From Phreatobacter aquaticus (lineage in GTDB: Bacteria; Pseudomonadota; Alphaproteobacteria; Rhizobiales; Phreatobacteraceae): a stretch of 64,000 nt of DNA. Each line of letters begins with the position of its first letter. Position 1 is the first letter of the stretch. The notes beneath the pieces were generated by a model. That model saw only the letters and a program-made list of their open reading frames with translations, searched no databases and had not been told where the DNA came from. A program made the position numbers and the translations under genes. Below are positions 54,327 through 62,243 of the stretch, piece by piece. The stretch is from NCBI RefSeq assembly GCF_005160265.1, contig NZ_CP039865.1, forward strand, positions 4,488,828 through 4,552,827. The letters are read 5' to 3'.

Positions 54327-56255
54327 TTAAACGAACGAGAATTCTGACGCTTGCAGCGTTGAATTGGTTACGTTCGTTAGCGTGATCGTGTGACTTCCAA
54401 GAGTAATCACCGTGTCCACTCCCACTTGGGTCGCGGCCGCCAGCATGGCAGCATAGTTTGCGAAAACCGTAGAGGAGAACCGGATAACGTCGCCACCCGC
54501 AACGTCGAAGTCGGCGATCGTATCGTTGCCGAATGTCGCATTGGCAAAAACGAAGGTGTCGTTTCCGGCTTCGCCACGCAACAGGTCGTTTCCGGCGTCG
54601 CCTGAAAGGAAGTCGTCTCCCATTCCGCCTAGGATGGTGTCGTTCCCGTTGCCGCCATAGATGGTGTCGTTGCCTTGGCCGCCGGAGAGCCAAATATCGT
54701 GGTCATCCCCGCCGTATATGGTATCGCTACCGACGCCTCCGCGAATCTCATCAACGCCAGCTTCGCCGTACACCGTGTCGTCGCCATCCTCGCCGAACAT
54801 TTGGTCATTGCCTAGACCACCGTACATCAGATCATTGCCGATGCCGCCATAGACGGTGTCGTTGCCTTGACCACCGGACAGCCAGACATCGTTGCCATCT
54901 CCGCCACTGATCCAGTCGTCACCGGAGCCTCCACGAATCTCGTCTAGTCCAGCTTCACCGTAGATGACGTCATTGCCGTCATCACCAAACACGCGGTCGT
55001 TGTTGGCGCCACCGTAGACAGTGTCGTTGCCGAGGCCGCCATTGATCGTGTCGTTTCCGGCACCGCCCTTCAGATCGTTGTCCGCCGCATTCCCGATGAT
55101 CGTGTCGTTGCCTGAGCCGCCGATGGCGTTCTCGATCAACGAGCGCACGTCGCCATTGGACTGCAGCGCGTTATAGACGTTGCCGCGCGCATAGTTGCCC
55201 CCGCCGAGGTTCGCCTGCTGGACGCTCGACATCAGCGACCAGCCGCCCGGCGTCAGGTCGATCGCCTGGTTCGTCGTGTAGTTGGAGAAGTCATAGGTGT
55301 CGATGCCGCCACCGTCCCAAATGGTCAGAAACACGCGATTGCCGCCCGGCGCACCCTGACCGACGCCATTGATGAACATCTGGCCGGTCGTCGAGGAGAA
55401 GGTGTAGACGGAGTTGGTGGCGTTGGTGGTGAAATCCGCTCCATACATGACCTGCAGCGCCGCGATGTCGTACATCATCAGCGACTGGGCGAAGCCCCAT
55501 TGCTCGTTCGTGTAACCGGTCGTCGGACCGCCCACATAGGAGCGGTAGGTCATGATGGAAAATTCCATCCCGTCGCGATCGCCTGCCATAGCGGTGTTCG
55601 CCGGGCCGCCGGTTTCCTGGCCGTGCTTCAGCCCCATATTGTGACCGAACTCATGGATGTAGGTGGCCCAGGCGTAGCCACCCTTCACCGGGCTGTCATA
55701 GGCGTAGCCGCCGCCCCAGGAATCATAGGCGTCGCTGAACCAGGAATCGCCCGACAGCCCCGTGCCCGAGCCTGTGGGGTAATAGGCATAGGCTGTGCCG
55801 AAGCTTGAGGTTGCCGTAGAGCGGCCGATCGACATGTCCGCGCTGGTGTCGGAGGCAGCCGCCTGTGTGAAGCTGAGGCCGCTGACCGCGCCGAACAGCG
55901 TGTCGAGGATGGTCGAGACCGCCGTGGTCATGGCGGCCGTTGGAGCCAGGAAAGTGCTGGTTCTTGTCGTGTCCCCGTACTGGATGCCGGCGAGATTGGA
56001 ATTGGTGTCGTACTGCGAAGCCGCAGTCGGAATGCGCCAGGTCAGCGCCGTAGTCGTCCACTTGTAGCCGGAGAGTACTCCGTCGATATTCTGGTTGCCG
56101 GTCGCCCCTTGCAGATAGGCGCCTGTGGCAGAATTGGCCAGCGTACCAGAGCTGCTGGTCGAGCCAGCCGCCTCGGCGAAGGGTGGCACCATGCCGGCAT
56201 CGTGGAAGGCGCTCCACGACGAGTTCAGCGACAGGGCCTGACAAACGAAGCACAT
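54327..56255 (-). CDS. RTX-repeat M10 metallopeptidase (serralysin-like), type I secretion substrate
   Basis: The 642-residue protein has the zinc motif HEFGHNMGLKH near residue 200 with its three histidines, and a Met-turn SIMTYRSY, which place it in the serralysin branch of M10. From about residue 380 to 590 it carries RTX nonapeptide repeats (GGxGNDxIY type) that bind calcium. The C-terminus EFSFV has an acidic residue then hydrophobic ones, as in PrtD-type secretion signals. There is no signal peptide. The MCFVCQA start with CxxC is unusual. A 64-residue block of RTX repeats is tandemly duplicated (54608-54992). It would be exported by the pair at 21195-24256. Confidence 0.93.
   Translation of the reverse strand: MCFVCQALSLNSSWSAFHDAGMVPPFAEAAGSTSSSGTLANSATGAYLQGATGNQNIDGVLSGYKWTTTALTWRIPTAASQYDTNSNLAGIQYGDTTRTSTFLAPTAAMTTAVSTILDTLFGAVSGLSFTQAAASDTSADMSIGRSTATSSFGTAYAYYPTGSGTGLSGDSWFSDAYDSWGGGYAYDSPVKGGYAWATYIHEFGHNMGLKHGQETGGPANTAMAGDRDGMEFSIMTYRSYVGGPTTGYTNEQWGFAQSLMMYDIAALQVMYGADFTTNATNSVYTFSSTTGQMFINGVGQGAPGGNRVFLTIWDGGGIDTYDFSNYTTNQAIDLTPGGWSLMSSVQQANLGGGNYARGNVYNALQSNGDVRSLIENAIGGSGNDTIIGNAADNDLKGGAGNDTINGGLGNDTVYGGANNDRVFGDDGNDVIYGEAGLDEIRGGSGDDWISGGDGNDVWLSGGQGNDTVYGGIGNDLMYGGLGNDQMFGEDGDDTVYGEAGVDEIRGGVGSDTIYGGDDHDIWLSGGQGNDTIYGGNGNDTILGGMGDDFLSGDAGNDLLRGEAGNDTFVFANATFGNDTIADFDVAGGDVIRFSSTVFANYAAMLAAATQVGVDTVITLGSHTITLTNVTNSTLQASEFSFV
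54608..54992 (-). repeat. Tandem 192-bp duplication in the RTX region
   Basis: Two copies of about 64 codons each begin with VFGDDGNDV (from 54992) and MFGEDGDDT (from 54800). They share the same order of RTX units, including the irregular 10-residue WLSGGQGND and the non-canonical YGEAG(L/V)DEIRGG. This points to a recent-to-moderate internal duplication of the repeat block. Confidence 0.7.
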
Positions 56256-56368
56256 GACGGGTCTCGGCTGAATGCAGGAAGGAACGGTGGACGAGATGCC
56301 AACGATTCGCCATGTTGGGAGCGGGAGCTTGAGAACTCGTTGACGCTTATCGGAAAACAGGAAGCGTC

Positions 56369-56653
56369 ATGCTGAATTTTCGTAACGGAATTTGGGCAGC
56401 CCTTGCTCTTTTTTGCTCCATGTTTGCCTCCCACCCGCCTGCCGGAGCCCAACCAGTGTCCGATCCGCGACCGCCCATCGCCGCCGATAGGCTCGATCCG
56501 CCTCGGGTGCGCCCCGGTCACATCGCGGTGCGCGAGGAGTTCGACGCCGCCATCGCTGCAGGCCGGCGTGAGGCCTTGGAACTGTTCATCGCCCGACACC
56601 CCGCTGAGTCGCTGGCTGAAGAAGCTCGCAGGCGCCTTGAGGTGTCGCCGTGA
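56369..56653 (+). CDS. Small secreted protein, hypothetical
   Basis: The 94-residue product has a clear Sec signal peptide (hydrophobic IWAALALFCSMFA, cleavage after AGAQ). A short mature part is rich in Pro and Arg and then helical (EALELFIARHPAESLAEEARRRL), reminiscent of a single TPR-like helix pair. A good AGGAAG ribosome-binding site precedes the ATG. It is divergent from the M10 protease gene with a 113-base shared promoter region. The function is unknown. Confidence 0.7.
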   Translation: MLNFRNGIWAALALFCSMFASHPPAGAQPVSDPRPPIAADRLDPPRVRPGHIAVREEFDAAIAAGRREALELFIARHPAESLAEEARRRLEVSP

Positions 56654-56980
56654 CGTTGCCCCTTTGGGATAACCCAGTTTGATGTTTATTCTGGCACGTT
56701 GAGAGGACCAGAACATGAGGCGCAGCCGCTTCAGGGAAGCGCAGATCGTCGCGGTGCTGCAGGGCCGCTCGGCTGCGCCTCGATAGCGCCTGTCCGGTTC
56801 TTAACTGGCGCGGCCGATTTCGTTTGGGCCCGGCAGGCTTCGTAAAAGCGAGTCTATTCTGGTCAGCGGCACACGAGTCACTTATCGATAGAAGGGTGAG
56901 TGTGGCTTGGATAGGCCTTCTCTAGCGGTCGGCTCCGTTCGATCATCTGCAATATTGGCGAGGCGGCCCACGGCTCCGTG
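56654..56980. mobile_element. Gap with an IS3-family transposase remnant
   Basis: No full gene lies here. The start of an IS3-type orfA is present at 56715-56786, preceded by GAGAGGACCAGAAC, the kind of leader found before such orfA genes. The rest of the element is absent, and the sequence after 56790 shows no recognisable transposase. The border with the next gene's start is therefore probably a rearrangement scar. Confidence 0.55.
56715..56786 (+). pseudogene. IS3-family transposase OrfA, N-terminal fragment
   Basis: Translation from ATG 56715 gives MRRSRFREAQIVAVLQG, which matches the classic start of IS3-group OrfA proteins (SRF-x-E-x-QI-x-VL). The frame then ends at a TAG (56784-56786) after 23 residues. 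Only this 5' stub survives. Confidence 0.7.
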
Positions 56981-59900
56981 ATGACCAGACCCTACCTGAC
57001 CGTGGTTCGTCACCACCTCGTCGACACCGAATGGTACCGCACCCTACATCCGGTGGCAGGGGGCGGTCGAGCGATTGCACATTTCCTCGCTATTGGCTGG
57101 CGGGCTGGCCACGCGCCCAATCCATTCTTCGAGCCGGAATGGTACCTTGAGCGGAATCCAGACGTCGCCGCAGCAGGCGTCAACCCATTCGACCACTACC
57201 TGGCCAGCGGCGAGGCCGAGGGGCGATGGCCGTGTCGAGTGCTCGATCCGGCGTGGTACGCAAACGCCAACGCGATCGAGCCGGGCAGCGGGCGCGTGTT
57301 GGCCCACTACCTTAACGTCGGCTGCAGAGCGGGCCGGCAGCCGAACTCCGTGTTCGATCCCCGCCACTATGTGGACGTCCATAACGACCTACCGCGGGAC
57401 CTGAAGGAAGCAGTCCTCCACTACCTGCGCAGCGGCTTTTTCGAGAGTCGCAGCGTCAGCCCAATCTTCGACGCCCCGTGGTATCGTCGCCACTACGGTC
57501 TTGCGGCCGAGGCGGAGGCGATCTCCCACTACTTGTTGGAAGGGCGGAGTAAAGGCCATGTTCCGTGTCCGCAGGACCTTCCCTCGGTAGCAAACGAGAT
57601 CCGCAGGGCGGTGCAGAATGGCCCCACCTTCGAGGAGTTCGATCCGACGATCGCCGCGCGGGCGAAGCGACGGGCCAACGTCATCGCCTTCTATCTTCCA
57701 CAGTTCCACGCTATCCCAGAAAACGACACCTGGTGGGGAACTGGCTTCAGCGAATGGCGCAACGTCGCGCGCGGGACGCCGCGGTTCGTCGGCCACTACC
57801 AGCCGCGCATTCCCCGCGACCTCGGCCACTATGACCTCAACGACCCGGCTGCGATCCGCCGCCAGGTGCAGATGGCGGCAGCCGCAGGGCTCGCCGGCTT
57901 CTGTTTCTACTTTTACCTCTTCGGTCGTCGCCGCATTCTTGAGAAGCCACTCGATCTCTATCTAGCGGATCCGGCGATCGATTTTCCGTTCTGCCTTATG
58001 TGGGCCAACGAGAATTGGACCCGGCGCTGGGACGGCCGAGAGCAGGAGGTTCTGCTGCAGCAGACCTATGACGAGGGAGATGACACTTTTTTCATCGACA
58101 CCGTCGCGGATTACCTCGCCGATCCGCGCTATCTTCGCGTCGCAGGTCGGCCGATCTTCTTCGTTTATCGCCCCGGTCTGATACCAAACATGCGCAAGCG
58201 GGTCGAAGGCTGGCGGGCCGAACTGACCCGCCGCCTCGGAGTCGTGCCCTGGCTGTTCATGGCTCAAACTTTCGATGATCACGACCCCACTGCCTACGGG
58301 CTCGACGGCGCAGTCGAGTTCCCGCCCCACAAGCTTTCCCAACTGACCACTCAAGCCACGGACCGGATGCACGTCCTCGACCCGGCATTCACGGGTGCAG
58401 TTTACGACTACGAGACCATGTCGCAGGTGTCTCTGGATCTGCCGCGTCCGGCATACCCGCTCTTGCGCACCTGCTTTCCATCATGGGACAACGACGCTCG
58501 CCGACAGGGCCACGGCACCTCCATCACTGCCTCGACCCCCGCTCTCTTTGAGCGCTGGCTTTCGGGCCTGATCACCCAGGCCGCCGAAAATCCTTTCGCG
58601 GGGGAGCGCCTCGTCTTTGTCAATGCTTGGAATGAATGGGCAGAGGGCGCTTATCTCGAACCCGACGTTCATCACGGCGCCGCCTATCTTAATGCTGCGG
58701 CTCGCGCGATCGTCGGCAGCGAGGCGAAAATATCGGGGGCCAAGACGCACATCCTTCTCGTCGGCCACGATGCCCACGAGCATGGCGCGCAAATGACGCT
58801 ACTGAATCTCGGCCGCGTCTTCACCCGACAGTTCGGCGTCAAAGTGACTTTCCTTGTGCTCGGGGGCGGCAACCTACTCCGCGCCATGGGAGAGGTCGGT
58901 GATGTCGTGGTCTGCGAGCGCCAGGACGAGGCGCTCAGCGAAGCCATCCTTGCCCTGCGCGGCCAGGGCCTAACCTATGCCATCACCAACACTGTGGTCA
59001 CGGGCATGGCCGTGCCGCACCTCAAGCGGCAAGGTTTCACGGTCCTATCACTTGTCCACGAGCTACCACGGCTGATAGCAGAGCACGATGTGGGCGGTGG
59101 GGCACAGGCGATCCGCGTCGGCAGCGACGTCGTCGTCTTTCCGGCGGACATGGTCCGAGCGGCCTTCACGGGCAGCTTCGGCGAGGTCGCCTGCACCGCG
59201 TTGGTGCAGCCGCAGGGGCTCTACGCATCACTCTCCGGCGACGACGAAGCACGAAACCGGATCCGGGAGGAGCTAGGCCTCGATCCAGACACGACAATCG
59301 CGCTCGGCCTCGGCTACGCGGACCTGCGCAAAGGGTTCGACACCTTCGTGGAGACTGCCCGCGTCGCCCACGAGACGGGGCGCAACATTGCATTCGTCTG
59401 GGTCGGCCGACTCGAACGTGCAGTGGGCACCTGGCTTCTCGGCAACGACGTGCCGCCGAACTTCCGACAGGTGGACTTCCTACCGGACATCAGCGCCTAC
59501 ATGGAGGCCTCGGATCTCCTTTACATGACCTCTCGTGAAGATCCTTTCCCATCGACTGTGCTCGAAGCTCTCGCCGCCGGTAAGCCGGTGGTCGGCTTTG
59601 CCGGCTGCCTCGGCTCGGAGGGGCTTATCCGCCGCCACGGTGTTGTGGTTCAGCGGCGCAGTGCCGAGGCCGGTGTCTCGGCGATAGATCAGGCCTTGCG
59701 CACTGAGAGACCAGAGTCCGCCGACGCGCGCCGCAACACCGTCGCATCCGACTATCGCTGGGACGATTACGGCTTCGCCCTGCTAACGGCGCTCAACCCC
59801 GCCTGGCGCAAGGTGTCGGTCGCGGTCCCGAGTTACAATTACGGGCGCTACATGCGTGAACGCCTAACCAGCATCTTCGACCAGACCGTGCCTGTATTTG

Positions 59901-60673
59901 AGGTAATCCTGCTCGACGATGCCTCGCCAGATGACAGCGTCGCGGTGGCACATCTGGTAGCGGAAGAGCAGGGGCGCGAGCTCGTCGTCGAGGTCAATGG
60001 ACACAACGCCGGCTCGGTCATGCGCCAATGGGGCAAGGCTGCTGCGATGGCCCGAGGGGACTTGTTGTGGATTTGCGAGGCCGATGACCTCGCCCAAGCG
60101 CGCTTCCTCGAGGAAGTCACCGCAGCCATGGCGCCCGACGCATTGTTCTGCTTCTCCGATTCCTCGCAGATCGACGAGATGGGTGCAGCGCTGGGTGAGT
60201 CCTACAGCCCCTATCTCAACCAGTTCGAGGCCGGCGGCTTCGATCGCTCCATAAGTCTACCGGCAGCGACGTTCGCCAAGCGGCACCTCTGCGTCGCAAA
60301 CAGTGTGCTGAATGTCAGCGGTGTCGTCTTCGATCGGAACGCGGTGCGCGACGTGCTGGCAAGCGAGATCGAGGACCTGGCCAGCTACCGCTTCGCCGGG
60401 GACTGGGCCACCTATCTCGTCCTCTGTTCCAAGCCTGGGACGGTGAGTTTCGTTGCCGCACCGCTCAACGTCCACCGACGCCACGGCAGCAGCCTCACCC
60501 ATTCAACCCGGGCCGAGGCGCACTTGGCGGAAATCACCCGGGTGCACAACGTCTTTGAGCGACAGTTCTGCGCCTCCAAGGATCTAATGGCCCGCCAGCG
60601 AGCCTATCGCACCACCATCGCACGGCAGTTCGGAATCGACGAGAGCGCGGTCGCGGTAGGGGCGGAGGCATGA
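56981..60673 (+). CDS. Giant multi-domain glycan enzyme: repeat module, WbsX (GH99-like) domain, GT4 and GT2 domains
   Basis: The 1230-residue protein has four parts. Residues 1-210 hold about five copies of a 45-residue module, with FxxxWY(xx)NPDV and HYLxxGxxEGRxP elements. About 228-570 is a WbsX-type domain (AFYLPQFHAIPENDTWWGTGFSEW, WANENWTRRWDG, NAWNEWAEGAYLEPD). About 590-930 is a family 4 glycosyltransferase (YADLRKGFDTF, SREDPFPSTVLEALAAGKP). About 945-1180 is a family 2 glycosyltransferase (VAVPSYNYGRYMRERL, DDASPDDSV). It probably builds and/or trims the repeat unit of the polymer. A GTG three bases before the ATG could also start it. It overlaps the next gene by 4 bases. Confidence 0.87.
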   Translation: MTRPYLTVVRHHLVDTEWYRTLHPVAGGGRAIAHFLAIGWRAGHAPNPFFEPEWYLERNPDVAAAGVNPFDHYLASGEAEGRWPCRVLDPAWYANANAIEPGSGRVLAHYLNVGCRAGRQPNSVFDPRHYVDVHNDLPRDLKEAVLHYLRSGFFESRSVSPIFDAPWYRRHYGLAAEAEAISHYLLEGRSKGHVPCPQDLPSVANEIRRAVQNGPTFEEFDPTIAARAKRRANVIAFYLPQFHAIPENDTWWGTGFSEWRNVARGTPRFVGHYQPRIPRDLGHYDLNDPAAIRRQVQMAAAAGLAGFCFYFYLFGRRRILEKPLDLYLADPAIDFPFCLMWANENWTRRWDGREQEVLLQQTYDEGDDTFFIDTVADYLADPRYLRVAGRPIFFVYRPGLIPNMRKRVEGWRAELTRRLGVVPWLFMAQTFDDHDPTAYGLDGAVEFPPHKLSQLTTQATDRMHVLDPAFTGAVYDYETMSQVSLDLPRPAYPLLRTCFPSWDNDARRQGHGTSITASTPALFERWLSGLITQAAENPFAGERLVFVNAWNEWAEGAYLEPDVHHGAAYLNAAARAIVGSEAKISGAKTHILLVGHDAHEHGAQMTLLNLGRVFTRQFGVKVTFLVLGGGNLLRAMGEVGDVVVCERQDEALSEAILALRGQGLTYAITNTVVTGMAVPHLKRQGFTVLSLVHELPRLIAEHDVGGGAQAIRVGSDVVVFPADMVRAAFTGSFGEVACTALVQPQGLYASLSGDDEARNRIREELGLDPDTTIALGLGYADLRKGFDTFVETARVAHETGRNIAFVWVGRLERAVGTWLLGNDVPPNFRQVDFLPDISAYMEASDLLYMTSREDPFPSTVLEALAAGKPVVGFAGCLGSEGLIRRHGVVVQRRSAEAGVSAIDQALRTERPESADARRNTVASDYRWDDYGFALLTALNPAWRKVSVAVPSYNYGRYMRERLTSIFDQTVPVFEVILLDDASPDDSVAVAHLVAEEQGRELVVEVNGHNAGSVMRQWGKAAAMARGDLLWICEADDLAQARFLEEVTAAMAPDALFCFSDSSQIDEMGAALGESYSPYLNQFEAGGFDRSISLPAATFAKRHLCVANSVLNVSGVVFDRNAVRDVLASEIEDLASYRFAGDWATYLVLCSKPGTVSFVAAPLNVHRRHGSSLTHSTRAEAHLAEITRVHNVFERQFCASKDLMARQRAYRTTIARQFGIDESAVAVGAEA

Positions 60674-62241
60674 GCGACGGCATGACCGGGGTGGCCCGTG
60701 CGCGGGTGCCCGAACGCGCGACGATCAGCGTCGATGGAGTACTGACCTTCCTGCTCCTGCTCGCCATGGCCCATCTGGTCTTTGTGCTCGCAATCGGCAT
60801 CAACCAGCCGCTGCTCGACCAGCACCACTTCCGCCAATCGCAGACGGCGATCTCCGTCTACTGGATCCTTCAGGGCGGCCCATGGTTCGCCTACGAGACG
60901 CCGGTGATCGGCCATCCCTGGGCGATCCCCTTCGAGTTCCCGCTCTACCAATTGATCGTAGCCGCCGTGGCTAAGCTCGGCGTACCGCTCAACGCCGCAG
61001 GACGGATCGTCAGCATCGCCTTCCTCGTCGCCACGCTCTGGCCGCTGGCGATACTCGGCCGCGATCTGAGGCTTGGCCGGACCACCTGGCTCGCCACTTC
61101 CATCCTGTTCCTATGCGCGCCGGTGCATGTCTACTGGGCCCGCACTTTTATGATCGAGACCACCGCGCTGTTCTTCTCGGCGCTGTGGCTCGCGGCGATC
61201 GTCCGGCTGCTGGTGCGCCGCGACTTGCGTTGGTTCGCCGTCGCGCTCCTCGCCGGCACCGGGGCCTGTCTTGCCAAGTCCACGACATTTCCGGCCTTTG
61301 GCTTCGTCGGGGCCGTTGCGACAGCGGCACTCCTGGGGCAGGCTTGGTGGAGAGGCGCACCGCTCCTGCGTCTCCTGCCTTTCGCTGCCATGATTCTCAC
61401 CGCAACACTCGTTCCCGTCGGCATCGGACTGTGGTGGGTCGCCTATTCAGACCGGATCAAGGAGGCGAACCTCATCGGCCGCAGCCTGACCTCTGCCGCA
61501 CTCGCCGGCTGGAACTGGGGCAATTGGCAGCAGCGCACCAGTGCTTCGCTCTGGCTTACCACGGTGAGACTACGCGTCCTACCTGATGTGCTCGGGCTCC
61601 TCGTCTTGCCGGGGCTTGTCGTGCTCGGTGCGTGCCTTGCCTCATGGCGGCGGCTCGCCTTCGCGGGGGTCGCGGCCACTGCCTTTCTGCTACCCTTCCT
61701 GCTCTTCACCAATCTGCACATCGTCCACAACTACTATCAGGTGGCAAATGCGGTGTTTCTCATCGCCGCCCTCGGCATCGCGATCGGGGTAGTGGCGGAG
61801 GGGCCGACGCGTCCGCTGGCCGTCGTATTGGTGGCTGTGCTGGCAACCGCCCAGCTTGCCTTCTTCCACAAGGCCTTCGCACCGCATGTGACGGAGGATT
61901 TCTCGAACAACAAGCTGCTGCGCATTGCCCAGCTGGCGCGCGACGCGACAAAGCCGGACGAGGCCATCCTCGTCATCAATAGCGACTGGGCGGGAACCAT
62001 TCCCTACCACGCCGAGCGTCGGGCGCTGGTGTTGCCCCCCTGGACTCCCGCGCCCATCGTCGCGAGGCTTCTGAGCGCCCCCCAGAGCGCGTTTGGCCCG
62101 GCCCCGCTCGCTGGCGTGGTCGCCTGTGGCGAAGTCGCAGCCGCCTATGGCGCGATGCGCGAACCGCTACAGCGATTGATTGACGGCCTCACCCCTCTCC
62201 AGACCTTCGGGGACTGTCGCTATCTGTCGTTTTCGCGGTAA
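60670..62241 (+). CDS. GT39-type (ArnT/PMT-like) membrane glycosyltransferase
   Basis: The 523-residue protein has about 11-12 membrane helices. Its first periplasmic loop has the DQHHFRQSQTA motif, with an acidic-His-Arg pattern as in GT-C enzymes that use polyprenyl-phosphate sugars. A later HIVHNYYQVANAVF stretch and a C-terminal soluble tail fit dolichyl-phosphate-mannose-like mannosyltransferases. It would add a sugar on the periplasmic side. It is translationally coupled to the giant protein by a 4-base overlap (ATGA). Confidence 0.85.
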   Translation: MSDGMTGVARARVPERATISVDGVLTFLLLLAMAHLVFVLAIGINQPLLDQHHFRQSQTAISVYWILQGGPWFAYETPVIGHPWAIPFEFPLYQLIVAAVAKLGVPLNAAGRIVSIAFLVATLWPLAILGRDLRLGRTTWLATSILFLCAPVHVYWARTFMIETTALFFSALWLAAIVRLLVRRDLRWFAVALLAGTGACLAKSTTFPAFGFVGAVATAALLGQAWWRGAPLLRLLPFAAMILTATLVPVGIGLWWVAYSDRIKEANLIGRSLTSAALAGWNWGNWQQRTSASLWLTTVRLRVLPDVLGLLVLPGLVVLGACLASWRRLAFAGVAATAFLLPFLLFTNLHIVHNYYQVANAVFLIAALGIAIGVVAEGPTRPLAVVLVAVLATAQLAFFHKAFAPHVTEDFSNNKLLRIAQLARDATKPDEAILVINSDWAGTIPYHAERRALVLPPWTPAPIVARLLSAPQSAFGPAPLAGVVACGEVAAAYGAMREPLQRLIDGLTPLQTFGDCRYLSFSR

Positions 62242-62243
62242 GC

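Noticed and set aside
54327-56255. Reading the long plus-strand frames over the M10 gene as short repeat proteins
   Set aside because: They are antisense images of the RTX repeats, which create periodic open frames on both strands.
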